DNA of 64,000 bases from Arthrobacter sp. MA-N2 (lineage in GTDB: Bacteria; Actinomycetota; Actinomycetes; Actinomycetales; Micrococcaceae): contig NZ_KI912155.1 in the NCBI RefSeq assembly GCF_000517125.1, positions 3,598,029-3,662,028 of the forward strand, written 5' to 3'. The notes under the pieces are model-generated. The model saw only the letters and a list, made by a program, of their open reading frames with translations. It searched no databases and had not been told where the DNA came from. Both the position numbers and the translations under genes were made by a program. Each line of letters opens with the position of its first letter. The first letter of the stretch is position 1. Below, in pieces: positions 15,844-25,040 of this stretch.

Positions 15844-18800
15844 ATGGCTTGGAACAACCCGTCAATCCCATGGTCGGAGTTCGAACGCACGCTGTCAGAC
15901 CGGCGCGGCCCGGACTCCGGGAAGAGCGTAGGGGACGGCGGTGACAGCCCCGCCTGGTCAAGGAAACGCGGACCATACCGTCCGGTCCCCCTCGATCCCG
16001 CAAGGGTCGCATCGCGGGCGGGTGCCGCCGTCGTGCCTTATGCAGAGCTGCACGCCCACTCGCACTACAGCTTCCTGGACGGTGCCTCCTCGCCCGAGAA
16101 ATTGGTGGAGGAAGCTGTCCGGCTGGGCCTGCATGCCCTTGCGCTGACCGATCACGACGGCTTCTACGGGATCGTGCGCATGGCGGAGGCGGCCGAAGCC
16201 TATGAGCTCAAGACGGTGTTCGGCGCCGAGCTTTCGCTCGGACTCAGTAAACCCCAGCAAGGCGAAGCTGATCCTGAAGGCGATCACTTGCTGGTCCTCG
16301 CCCGCAAGGAAGAGGGATACCACCGGCTGGCAGGGGCGATGACGTCTGCGCATCTGGCGGCTGACGCCGAAAAGGGCCATCCCATCTACGACCTCGATGC
16401 GCTGGCGCACTCTCTCAGGGACCATTGCGTAGTACTGACCGGGTGTCGCAAAAGCTCAGTCCGGAGAGCCCTCCTGGGCGAGGGCGAGCAAGCCGCTGCA
16501 CGGGAAGTGGATGCCCTGATCGAGCGATTCGGGCGGGGCAATGTGGTGGTGGAACTCTTCGATCACGGGAATCCCCTCGACAGCAGCCACAACGATGCCC
16601 TGGTCCGTATTGCCGACCGTGCGGGCATACCTTTCATCGCCAGCAACGCCGTACATTACGCCACTCCGGAGGGTTATCCGCTGGCCACTGCAATGGCGGC
16701 TGTCCGGGCTCGCCGCAGCCTGGAGGAACTGGACGGCTGGCTGCCCGCAAGCAGCGGCGCACATCTACGGAGCGGTTCCGAGATGGCAGTGCGGTTCGCC
16801 CGCTACCCCGGCGCGGTCGAACGGACAGTCGAGATCGCCGACGAGCTTGCGTTCCAGTTGCGGGCTGCCCGCCCGAAGCTCCCGAAGCTCGATGTTCCTG
16901 CAGGGCACACCCTTATCACCTGGCTCCGGCAGCTCGTCGGCCAAGGTGTCAGGGACAAGTACCCCGACGCCGGCGAACGGGTCCATCGCCGGATCGAGCA
17001 GGAACTCGCAGTGATCGAGGCGAAGAATTTCCCGGGCTATTTCCTGATTGTGCACGACATCGTGCAATTTGCCCGTTCCCGCGGGATCCTCTGCCAAGGC
17101 AGGGGTTCAGCGGCGAACTCGGCTGTCTGCTATGCGCTGGGGATCACCGCCGTCGACAGTATTTTCTACAACCTTCCGTTTGAGCGTTTCCTCTCCAGCC
17201 TCCGGGAGGAAGAACCGGACATCGACGTCGATTTCGATTCGGACCGGCGGGAAGAGGTCATCCAATACGTCTACCGCAAGTACGGACGGTTCAACGCGGC
17301 CCAGGTAGCGAATGTCATCAGTTACCGTCCCAAGAACGCTGTCCGCGACATCGCCAAGGCGCTCGGCTATAGCCAGGGCCAGCAGGACGCCTGGTCTAAG
17401 CGGCTGGATCATTGGGGCGGTCTCAGCGAAGGCAAGACCAACAACATCCCCGCCCCTGTCCTGGACCTTGCTGATCAGATCCTGGGTTTCCCCCGGCACC
17501 TTGGCATCCATTCAGGCGGAATGGTCCTCACGGAACGGCCTGTCGGCGAGGTGGTCCCCATCGAGCGTGCCCGGATGGAAAACCGCACGGTCTTGCAATG
17601 GGACAAGGACGATTGCGAATGGATGGGCCTGGTCAAGTTCGATCTACTCGGCCTGGGCATGCTCGCCGCCCTGCAGTATTCCTTTGATTTGATCGATCAG
17701 CATTTCGGTGAACGTTGGACAATCGAGACCATCCCGCGGGAGGAACCGGCGGTCTATGACATGCTTTGCCGGGCCGACTCGATCGGAGTGTTCCAGGTGG
17801 AATCACGGGCCCAGATCAGCACGCTGCCACGGCTGAAGCCCAGGAAGTTCTACGATCTGGTAGTCGAAATCGCGCTGATCCGCCCAGGCCCCGTCCAAGG
17901 CGGCGCAGTCCACCCGTACATCCGGCGCCGTGCAGGCACGGAAAAAATCACGTATCTTCATCCGCTCCTGGAGCCGGTCCTTGAGCGGACACTGGGCGTG
18001 CCCCTGTTCCAGGAGCAGCTCATGCAGATGGCGGTTGCCGTGGGTGGGTGTACTGCCGAGGATGCGGACCTGCTCCGCCGTGCCATGGGTTCCAAGAGGG
18101 GCCGGGAGAAGATCGAGACACTTGAGGCCAAACTCTATGCGGGAATGGCAGCAAACGGGATCAGCAAGGACGACGCCGACGCCATCTACGCCAAGATCCA
18201 AGCCTTCGCGAACTTCGGCTTCGCCGAATCCCACTCCCTGAGCTTCGCGGTCTTGGTCTATGCCAGCTCGTGGCTGAAGCTGCACTACCCGGGCGCATTC
18301 CTCGCAGCCCTGCTTCGGGCACAACCCATGGGTTTCTACTCCCCGCAAACCCTCGTCGCGGATGCCCGCAGGCACGGAGTCCAGGTGTTGCGCCCGGATG
18401 TTCTCCGTTCCCTTGCCGAAGCAACCTTGGAAGTGCTCGATGAACCTACGGGGGCCGGCGTGGGCCCGGTGGGCGGCATGGATTCCTGCCTGGCCTTCCA
18501 CCAGCCGGAGATCGGGCTCTTCCGGCAGGATCTTCCGCGAGAGGACCACCTGCACCGCCGGGATGGCTCACACGCCGTGCGGTTGGGGCTCGACGGCGTC
18601 ACCTCCATCGGGACCGAAGTGGCGAAACGCATCGTGGCTGAACGGGAGGAACACGGCCCGTACCGGGAGTTGGCGGATCTGTCCCGCCGCGCGAATCTCA
18701 GCGCTGACCAGCTGGAGGCACTCGCGTCAGCCGGCGCGCTCGATTCGCTCGGGATGAACCGCCGCGAAGCACTGTGGCAGGCCGGAGATGCCGCGCTGGA

Positions 18801-19275
18801 GCGGGAAGGACAATTGCCGGGGACGCACGTGGCTGTCCAACCGCCGTTGCTGCCGGAGCTCTCCCCACTGGAAAATGTTGCCTACGATATGTGGGCGACC
18901 GGCATCAGCACAGATGACCACCCGATGCGGCACGCACGCGGCAGTCTGGATTCCAGAGGGGTGCTGCAGGTGGAACGGCTCTCCCACGTCGAGTCCGGCA
19001 CCCGTGTTGAAGTGGCCGGCGTCGTGACCCATCGCCAACGGCCCCAGACCGCTCAAGGAATTACCTTCGTCAACCTGGAAGACGAGAGCGGCATCCTCAA
19101 CGTCATCTGCAGCGTTGGCCTCTGGAAGAGGTATCGCCGGGTAGCCCGCGAATCATCCGCGTTGATCGTCCGCGGTTTCCTCGAACGCACGCCGGAAGGC
19201 GTCACTAACCTCGTGGCAGACAAGCTGGAACCCTTGGTCCTGGTAGCGAAGTCCAGCTCCCGCGACTTCAGGTAG
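15844..19275 (+). CDS. dnaE2: Error-prone DNA polymerase III alpha subunit DnaE2
   Basis: The 1143-residue C-family polymerase has an N-terminal PHP domain (LHAHSHYSFLDGASSPEKL near residue 67, then TDHDGFYG), the catalytic PDIDVDFDSDRRE near residue 458, and a C-terminal OB-fold region. ATG at 15844 is preceded by CAGGAAG. Length and position after imuB identify DnaE2 over the replicative DnaE1. With ImuA' and ImuB it forms the damage-induced mutasome that copies past lesions with low fidelity. The LexA box upstream of imuA' would induce all three genes. Confidence 0.93.
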   Translation: MAWNNPSIPWSEFERTLSDRRGPDSGKSVGDGGDSPAWSRKRGPYRPVPLDPARVASRAGAAVVPYAELHAHSHYSFLDGASSPEKLVEEAVRLGLHALALTDHDGFYGIVRMAEAAEAYELKTVFGAELSLGLSKPQQGEADPEGDHLLVLARKEEGYHRLAGAMTSAHLAADAEKGHPIYDLDALAHSLRDHCVVLTGCRKSSVRRALLGEGEQAAAREVDALIERFGRGNVVVELFDHGNPLDSSHNDALVRIADRAGIPFIASNAVHYATPEGYPLATAMAAVRARRSLEELDGWLPASSGAHLRSGSEMAVRFARYPGAVERTVEIADELAFQLRAARPKLPKLDVPAGHTLITWLRQLVGQGVRDKYPDAGERVHRRIEQELAVIEAKNFPGYFLIVHDIVQFARSRGILCQGRGSAANSAVCYALGITAVDSIFYNLPFERFLSSLREEEPDIDVDFDSDRREEVIQYVYRKYGRFNAAQVANVISYRPKNAVRDIAKALGYSQGQQDAWSKRLDHWGGLSEGKTNNIPAPVLDLADQILGFPRHLGIHSGGMVLTERPVGEVVPIERARMENRTVLQWDKDDCEWMGLVKFDLLGLGMLAALQYSFDLIDQHFGERWTIETIPREEPAVYDMLCRADSIGVFQVESRAQISTLPRLKPRKFYDLVVEIALIRPGPVQGGAVHPYIRRRAGTEKITYLHPLLEPVLERTLGVPLFQEQLMQMAVAVGGCTAEDADLLRRAMGSKRGREKIETLEAKLYAGMAANGISKDDADAIYAKIQAFANFGFAESHSLSFAVLVYASSWLKLHYPGAFLAALLRAQPMGFYSPQTLVADARRHGVQVLRPDVLRSLAEATLEVLDEPTGAGVGPVGGMDSCLAFHQPEIGLFRQDLPREDHLHRRDGSHAVRLGLDGVTSIGTEVAKRIVAEREEHGPYRELADLSRRANLSADQLEALASAGALDSLGMNRREALWQAGDAALEREGQLPGTHVAVQPPLLPELSPLENVAYDMWATGISTDDHPMRHARGSLDSRGVLQVERLSHVESGTRVEVAGVVTHRQRPQTAQGITFVNLEDESGILNVICSVGLWKRYRRVARESSALIVRGFLERTPEGVTNLVADKLEPLVLVAKSSSRDFR

Positions 19276-19285
19276 CCAAGATCTC

Positions 19286-19342
19286 AAAAAAATGAGGCCC
19301 TACCCGGAACGTGAACTTGGTCCACGTTCCGGGTAAGGCCTC
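19286..19342 (-). terminator. Strong hairpin with minus-strand T-run, probable displaced tRNA-Ala terminator
   Basis: The arms TACCCGGAACGTG (19301-19313) and CACGTTCCGGGTA (19323-19335) are perfect, with a 9-base loop. They extend through one mismatch into GAGGCC/GGCCTC. On the minus strand the hairpin is followed by seven T (19286-19292). It therefore terminates minus-strand transcription, yet no conserved minus-strand gene ends here. It appears to be the original tRNA-Ala terminator, now separated from the tRNA by the island. It may also stop dnaE2 transcripts inefficiently. Confidence 0.8.
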
Positions 19343-19352
19343 CATGGTGGAG
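19334..19352. repeat. Left 19-bp direct repeat of the island (attL candidate)
   Basis: TAAGGCCTCCATGGTGGAG matches the copy at 26192-26210 at 18 of 19 positions (T versus G at position 12). It overlaps the right arm of the stranded terminator hairpin and contains the ATG of the HTH gene. Confidence 0.7.
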
Positions 19353-19778
19353 GTCTTACATACCTATTCGAAACAAAGTAGCGATTCCGTCAAACTTGGT
19401 TCCCTAATACGCAAGATCAAGGCTCGGCCAGCAGTGACGCGTGCCGCACCGCCTATCCCCCGCCGCTGCACCCAGCTTAGTGCTGAGCAGAGCCAGGAAG
19501 TGGTAGCTGACTACCAGACAGGTGCGCGAGTCAAGGAACTGGCTGTGAAGTATCGGATCAGCCGAGAGACCGTGAGTAAGCACCTACGCCGGCATGAGGT
19601 TACTCCGCGCAAGGTCGGTTTGGATGAACGGCAGATCAAGGAAGCTATCAGACTCTACGAACAAGGCGACTCACTGGCGACGATTGGTAAGCGGATGGGC
19701 GTGACCGCCCATACGGTGCGGTCACGGTTGGTTGAGGTTGGAGTGAGGATGCGGAGTTCGTACGAGCACTTGCTCTAG
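19344..19778 (+). CDS. Tandem helix-turn-helix protein at island left end
   Basis: The 144-residue protein has two successive HTH segments. The first is VADYQTGARVKELAVKYRIS with RETVSKHLRRH, and the second is KEAIRLYEQGDSLATIGKRM with TAHTVRSRLVE. They resemble the HTH regions of resolvase/invertase recombinases and transposase-associated proteins. ATG at 19344 lies inside the left direct repeat; a GTG at 19311 in frame would put the N-terminus inside the terminator hairpin and is unlikely. It converges with the ATPase gene with no gap. It could regulate or direct the island's recombination. Function unknown. Confidence 0.7.
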   Translation: MVEVLHTYSKQSSDSVKLGSLIRKIKARPAVTRAAPPIPRRCTQLSAEQSQEVVADYQTGARVKELAVKYRISRETVSKHLRRHEVTPRKVGLDERQIKEAIRLYEQGDSLATIGKRMGVTAHTVRSRLVEVGVRMRSSYEHLL

Positions 19779-22372
19779 CTACGAGCTAGTCTTCGACGCA
19801 TAGGCCTTGACGCGCTTGAGCCAGGCCTTAGCTCGTTCCAGTTCGGCCTTCATTTCAGCGTGTGTTGGCGCGGTGAAATTGACCTCCTCGCTCTTGTCGT
19901 GCCGTCGAGCCCATTTCGAAACCTGGCTATATCCCGCCTGAAATTCCCTATTATCGTCATCTGTGATCAAGGCAAGCATGCGCACCATTTTTGGCCTAAC
20001 CTCTGTAGTGCCCCGATCGACTACCTTGTTAACAACTTCTCCTCGAATGATTCGCTCCCAAGTCTCAGACAGCTGACCAGCCCAGTCGCTGACCAAGCGT
20101 TCGTAGTCTTCGACCGACTCTTCACCTTGGCGCTTCTTCAATTGGGCGAGGAGGCCGTCCAGGTCGTTTAGGCGCTTGGCGGCATCCTTTGCCTTCCAAG
20201 GGTGAGCCTCCAAGATCTTTCCGGGCACACCAGCGCCTGTTCTCGTGATACACCGCTCCACGAGCTGAACGCCCTCTTCTTCAGCCGCTTTGATCAGGTC
20301 GCCAAGGAAGGTCAGGTCGTGGGTGAATACGATCACCTGGCGATCAGTTGCAAGAGAGGCAATCTGCCTGGCGACGCGCTCACGTCGCCCGTGATCGAGG
20401 GAGGTAATTGGATCATCAAGGACAACTGCTGATTTCGATTCGTCGAGCCGGATTTCTGTGAAAAGGCCAGCAAGGCCGAGCGCGGTCTGCTGGCCTTCGC
20501 TTAGAACGTTTTCAACGGAAGCCCCTGACGCTGTTGCCCCGAGGAGCGCCGGTTTGTGCTTGAGCTTGCCCTTGTTACCGCCTTTGTCGCCAAGAACTAC
20601 TTGTTCCAGACCTAGGCGATCAGTCTCGCGCGTGAAGCGATCGCTGACCGTCGCCGTTACATAGGTCCGTGCGAGATCATTCGACTTTGTTGTCATCGGA
20701 CCCGTAGATAGTGATCTCCGTGCGGCCGAAATCCCAGCATGCCCCCGAAGCCGCTGCACTTCGGCCTTCAAAGCGTCCGCATGGCGATTTAGCTCGATGC
20801 GATCCGCGAGTTCATTCTTCGCATCCGTCGCCGCTTTAAGGCTCGTTCGGAACGCTGCATCGTTGATCTTGTTCGCCCGCTCGCGAATACCGGTCGCCAG
20901 CAATCGAAGCTGGTGCGTATCAACCGGGTTAAGTTCGACTGGCGATTCATTCGACTCACCCCGAAGTCTCTGCCCAATGCGCACCCGTGCGTCCTCGGCC
21001 TTCGCAAGAGCATCACTCAATCGGGTACCCAGTTTGCGGTCTTCGGTTGCAAGAAACGCCAACGCCTCGGTGGTCTTGCTGGTCGTTATGGCAATCTCGG
21101 AAATCTTGGAGGTCTCAGACTTTGCCTCTCGTTCCGCCTTTGCAGCCTTCTGAGCTGTCTTGTCGTGAACAAAGGCATGAAAGCGATGCAGTCGGTCTTG
21201 AGCATCGGAGGTCAATGGCTGATGACATAGAACGCAGTGGTCACTAGCTCCTGCCGCAGGAAAATCACGCTCCGGATACGCCTCCGTGACGGAATAGGAC
21301 TCCGCAGCCTCCCACAGCGCTCTCCACGTTTCAGAGCCAACACCGGGAAGGGGCTGATCCGCAAAGCTAGTCGTTGAAGCGAGTTCCGCCGCTCCTCGAA
21401 GCGTTCGAGCAGTCGAAGCATGGTCTCCACATGCAATGCTTGAGTGGCACTCAGGGTTCCGTCGATGTCGTCGAACCTGTCGGCAATCTGCTCTATCTGA
21501 GTAGCACCGGCCAAGAGACGGGCCTTCTCCTTCGTCGGGTCAGTGCTCTTCAGGCGAGCTTCTTCCTGAATCAGGTCAGCCAGTTGCTCTTCAGCGGTAC
21601 CCGCGATTGAAACACTAGCGTCAATGTCTGCATCGGTCGTCTTCGCAGACAACTTAGCGAGAAAAAGCTGAGCCTCTGTGCCTGGTGTTAGAGCCGGCAG
21701 CTTTACAGCGCGCGCAGCGTTCTCAGACAGCTTGATATCGACAGCTGCTCGCACCTGATCGGTTACGGCAATGAGTCGATCAAATAGATTCAAGGCAGAC
21801 GGTCGATAGGCAAGTTCCGTCTCCGTCGCAAGATAGTCATCGCCGCACGCCTCGTCATAGAAGTGAATCTGACGTAGGTCTAAGTCGGAAAGTGCCGGCC
21901 AGCCGCCCTCTCGCTCGTCGCCGTCAACCTCGTACGACAGCTTCGCCGCTTGGGACTGATTCGGCTTTGAAGAAAAGACGTTCGGCAGCACATCCTGATG
22001 ATGCCGAGCTCCAACAACTTCCTTGATCAGACGTGCGTAGCCCGACTTTCCACTGCCGTTATCACCGTAGATTGCAGTGAGTCCAGCCGCGCCAAAAGTA
22101 AGCATCTCCCCGGCGAGGATAGCGTTCACATTCTCAAGATGGCCGATCGATTTGAGAACAACGCGTGAGCCAGCACTAGAAGAACTCGGCAAATCCTTGA
22201 CAGTAAGTTCCCGCTCTACGTCGGTAACCTCGCCTATGACCACGCTTTCAGCGAAAGAGTCGATCCAACTTTGATCGACATTCTCACCGGCGACAATCTT
22301 GGCCGAAATGGCACGCTGCCACATCGGCCTGTCATTGACCCAATCGATAATTGCTTGTTCGAGTAATACCAT
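19779..22372 (-). pseudogene. AAA-type ATPase (RloC/AAA_13-like), interrupted by a frameshift
   Basis: Two overlapping minus-strand frames together encode one ATPase of about 860 residues. The 5' part has Walker A YGDNGSGKSG near residue 104. The 3' part has a CVLCHQPL zinc-hook-like motif, a long coiled coil, VLSEGQQTALGLA as signature, and Walker B VVLDDPITSLDHG with FTHD. The frames join near 21412-21422; a single-base loss there explains the shift, since the downstream frame is open and family-like from STARTLRGAAELAS onward. Start ATG 22372 has GGGGGAT upstream. It follows the PD-(D/E)XK gene by 67 bases. Sequencing error or programmed frameshifting are alternatives to decay. Confidence 0.75.
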
Positions 22373-22439
22373 CTGGCTACGATCCCCCATTTTTACACTA
22401 TTCTTTTGCTCAAAATATAACTGATTATAGCTTGACGCT

Positions 22440-23930
22440 CTACGCCTTTGAAGCTGATGGCTTATTGTCATTCCGCGCATCGATCACTATCACGGCCTCT
22501 TCCTTGCTCAAGTTCAGCGCCGTCAGTACTCTAGCGACCTTGCTTTGATCTGCCTCGGTGTAGCAGATGATCACCTTGACAGAACTACGTGTGCCGTTAG
22601 CCTTTTCGTAAATTTCGACCTGTTTCTCCAGGTTCCGCTTCAGGCTTGAACTCTTGGCCAGTTTGAACTCTATTAGCGACTTGTCCTTCGCTCCATAACT
22701 AACCTTGAAGTCGACCGGACCGCGCCCGTTGTTCGGCTCACGATTCACGTCAAAATCAGTCGCACACCATATCAGACCGAAGAATAGCTGAACTTCTTTC
22801 TCCTGTGACAGTCTCTGCGTGTCCCCGGACGGATTGATGAGTTGGTAGCCATCTTGGTTTTCGACGTAGTTCTTGAAATCAAGGACACGCGCCCGCGCTT
22901 CGTCATAACTCGACCAAGGCTTGTCGTAAAACTTGGTCTTCTCCGCGAGGTCTGGGATCAGCGTTCGAACTTGTGCGACCAGCGTGTCATAGGTGTTCTG
23001 AGTCTTCTCAGTACTCGTCGCTGCCGCTTCATCGCCGCGATCTTCCTTCTGTCGGATGTAGACATCGATGAGTTCCTTGAACTTTCCGATCGTTGCCTGC
23101 GCAGCTGCTGCACGCTCTTGCGCAGAAGGCTTATCGCCCATGCGTGACATGAAATACGCGTTGATTTGCCCGCGTAGAGAGTCGTCCTCAATGGCGCCCG
23201 GAAGATGGTCGAAAGTGTTGATCATATCCGAGTGATTGATCCAGGTTTCGTCTTTTGTAAGAAGGTCACTTGGCGTCAGCACGACAAATTCATTACCACG
23301 CCTCGGTAGATAGTACTTGATCGTCATCCAAGACTTGGTCTGGTAGTTGAACTTCGCTCGCGTTACAGAGAAGGTGTCACACAGGCTCGGATCGATATGC
23401 TTCCGCGCAAATGCCTGCGTATATTCCAGTAAATAATCCTTTATAAGGTTAGTTGTGAAATCACTAATACTATCCCGACCAACCCCAGGCTTAATAAGCG
23501 ACAGCTTTTCAAGGTGACTACCTTGAGTGATCTTCTCATTGCCGAAATCGTTAAGAATACTCCCCAGTGACGCATGCAAGGCCCGAGCGAAGTCATCACC
23601 AAGAGCGCGACCTCCATTTCCGAAGAGCGTAAACCCTAGCCAGTTCTCCTTCACTTCCTTGAATCTGTACCACGCCTTGATCAATCCCGGATCTAAGTCT
23701 GGCCTCGCGTTGTCCCTCAAAAACACGAGGTACTCGATGATCTGCTCATGAAGCTTTTGATACTCATCTCGCTCACTGTTGAACAGGAGGAACGGGTCAA
23801 TGAACAGTGGAAGGTCAGACACTACCGATATATCGAACGCTCCATAGTCATTTAGAACGTCAGAGGAGACACCGAAATATTCAGAAAAATAGAGGTTGCT
23901 TGCCGTAACGCCAGTATCATCGACTTTCAT
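22440..23930 (-). CDS. PD-(D/E)XK nuclease-like protein of unknown family
   Basis: This 496-residue protein has an uncharacterised N-terminal part (GAFDISVVSDLPLFIDPFLLF, residues about 30-50) and a coiled middle. The C-terminal half has GRGPVDFKVSYG (near 403) followed by SLIEFKLAKSS (near 418), which fits the PD-(D/E)XK nuclease core. Its ATG overlaps the stop of the SinR-like gene, and the ATPase gene follows. A nuclease beside an RloC-like ATPase is a frequent anti-phage arrangement, but I do not recognise this exact trio. Codon use is clearly more AT-rich than in neighbouring core genes, in line with transfer. Confidence 0.7.
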   Translation of the reverse strand: MKVDDTGVTASNLYFSEYFGVSSDVLNDYGAFDISVVSDLPLFIDPFLLFNSERDEYQKLHEQIIEYLVFLRDNARPDLDPGLIKAWYRFKEVKENWLGFTLFGNGGRALGDDFARALHASLGSILNDFGNEKITQGSHLEKLSLIKPGVGRDSISDFTTNLIKDYLLEYTQAFARKHIDPSLCDTFSVTRAKFNYQTKSWMTIKYYLPRRGNEFVVLTPSDLLTKDETWINHSDMINTFDHLPGAIEDDSLRGQINAYFMSRMGDKPSAQERAAAAQATIGKFKELIDVYIRQKEDRGDEAAATSTEKTQNTYDTLVAQVRTLIPDLAEKTKFYDKPWSSYDEARARVLDFKNYVENQDGYQLINPSGDTQRLSQEKEVQLFFGLIWCATDFDVNREPNNGRGPVDFKVSYGAKDKSLIEFKLAKSSSLKRNLEKQVEIYEKANGTRSSVKVIICYTEADQSKVARVLTALNLSKEEAVIVIDARNDNKPSASKA

Positions 23931-24199
23931 AGATTATTCTTGATCCACTTACTGCCACGCTCGGAAAACCCATACCACGCAGCCGCATCACCAGTCACAT
24001 TAATGACCAAGAGCTCGTCATTGCTGTCAATATGACCCTTTAGCTTATTGCGAACGTCTGCCGCAGACTCTTCCGTACGAATAAGCCACGTACTGTCCAG
24101 ATGATGCCAGTACGTACCGTAGCCCTTGGGCGCTGATATAAGCTCGTCGTAGTTCTGACCCGCCTTATTCAGGTCATAGCCAATAAGTATTGTGTTGAT
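23927..24199 (-). CDS. SinR-like small protein with Cas2-type fold, apparent ATC start
   Basis: A 90-codon frame reads INTILIGYDLNKAG, then YGTYWHHLDSTWLIRT, DSNDELLVINVTGDAAAWYG and GSKWIKNNL. This is the pattern of the small SinR family related in fold to Cas2. An in-frame TAG (24209-24211) lies just upstream and no ATG, GTG or TTG is available. The family start Met position is ATC at 24197-24199, with AGGGG six bases upstream. Either ATC initiates weakly or the start was lost by one mutation. The stop overlaps the ATG of the PD-(D/E)XK gene. The link to the Sporulation regulator SinR of Bacillus is in name only. Confidence 0.65.
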   Translation of the reverse strand: MNTILIGYDLNKAGQNYDELISAPKGYGTYWHHLDSTWLIRTEESAADVRNKLKGHIDSNDELLVINVTGDAAAWYGFSERGSKWIKNNL

Positions 24200-24211
24200 A
24201 GCGAACCCCTA

Positions 24212-24440
24212 GTTACGTTTGATTGCAACCCTAGATATAAGGATTGCCCCTCAATAGCTTCACCTCTTCGCTATGAACCTATCTGTCTGAATTATAATTC
24301 AGTACCATCTATTTCTGCAATGGTCTAATTTATTAGTTCGATACATAACACTTATGCTTTAACCTCTTAGTCGCCCAAGATCGCGGAAGCCGTCTTCGCG
24401 CATCATCGTATATCCGGTCCAGCCTAGAGTCTTCGCAATC
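24212..24440. other. AT-rich intergenic region upstream of the three-gene module
   Basis: About 230 bases without a convincing gene, clearly richer in A and T than the rest of the window. It presumably holds the minus-strand promoter of the SinR-nuclease-ATPase module. I see no clear operator, RNA gene or repeat array in it. Confidence 0.5.
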
Positions 24441-24767
24441 TCAGCGTGTCTCGCGCCGACTTCCGCATTCCTCCATCTGGAGGCGATCAGACTTTTCCTT
24501 GGCAAGTCTCACGATCATCTGCCCAGCCGTATCCACAAAAAGATCCATATCCACTTGCGGTTTTACGATGCTCCGGACGGTCAGCACCTTCTGCTTGCGG
24601 CCAGCTGGCGGCGGCTGGATTGGCCGAGCCGCGGAAACAGCGGTAGCCATGTTCCGCACCTGCGCGGCATAAGCTTTGCCAGCATATGCTGCACCCCGCT
24701 CACGGTTCGCCGCCCCGGGCCGATTCGTCCCCGGCCCAGCTCCGGACACATGGTAGAGATAACCCAT
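24441..24767 (-). CDS. Hypothetical protein in island
   Basis: An open frame of 108 residues has a Gly/Ala-rich start and a better-composed second half (VRSIVKPQVDMDLFVDTAG, then VRLAKEKSDRLQMEE). I recognise no family. Its ATG overlaps the ATG of a plus-strand frame by two bases, so at least one of these starts is likely wrong; GTG at 24749 is an alternative here. Low confidence. Confidence 0.35.
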   Translation of the reverse strand: MGYLYHVSGAGPGTNRPGAANRERGAAYAGKAYAAQVRNMATAVSAARPIQPPPAGRKQKVLTVRSIVKPQVDMDLFVDTAGQMIVRLAKEKSDRLQMEECGSRRETR

Positions 24768-25040
24768 GCATCCCGTTTTCCTTACCGAGTTGTCATCGGA
24801 TTTTCCTCCCGGAGCGACGTTCAAGACTCCCAAGCCGTCGGAGATCGATGACGAAGGCTTCGGCAACTTTCGAGACGTCATTGATCTCCGCGGCACGACA
24901 GTCAAGGACGCTCGAACTTACCTAGCAGCACACAGGCGCGTGTTGGAATTCATAGATGCACTGGCGACCGCCCCAGACGCCTTCGATGAATATGCGCAGG
25001 CCTTCGAGGCCGGCAGTGCTGTGGGTGCGGGCTTGTCGGG
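24766..25040 (+). pseudogene. 5' fragment of an unknown gene, fused out of frame to recombinase remnant
   Basis: The first roughly 85 codons look genuine (FRDVIDLRGTTVKDARTYL, VLEFIDALATAPDAFDEYA). After about 25020-25040 the frame continues only as an out-of-frame shadow of recombinase sequence. This suggests a deletion junction that removed the 3' part of this gene and the 5' part of the recombinase gene. Function unknown. Confidence 0.4.

Noticed and set aside
23927-24199. Cas2-like protein as a sign of a CRISPR system
   Set aside because: No repeat array, cas1 or other cas gene is present in the window; the protein fits the stand-alone SinR family.
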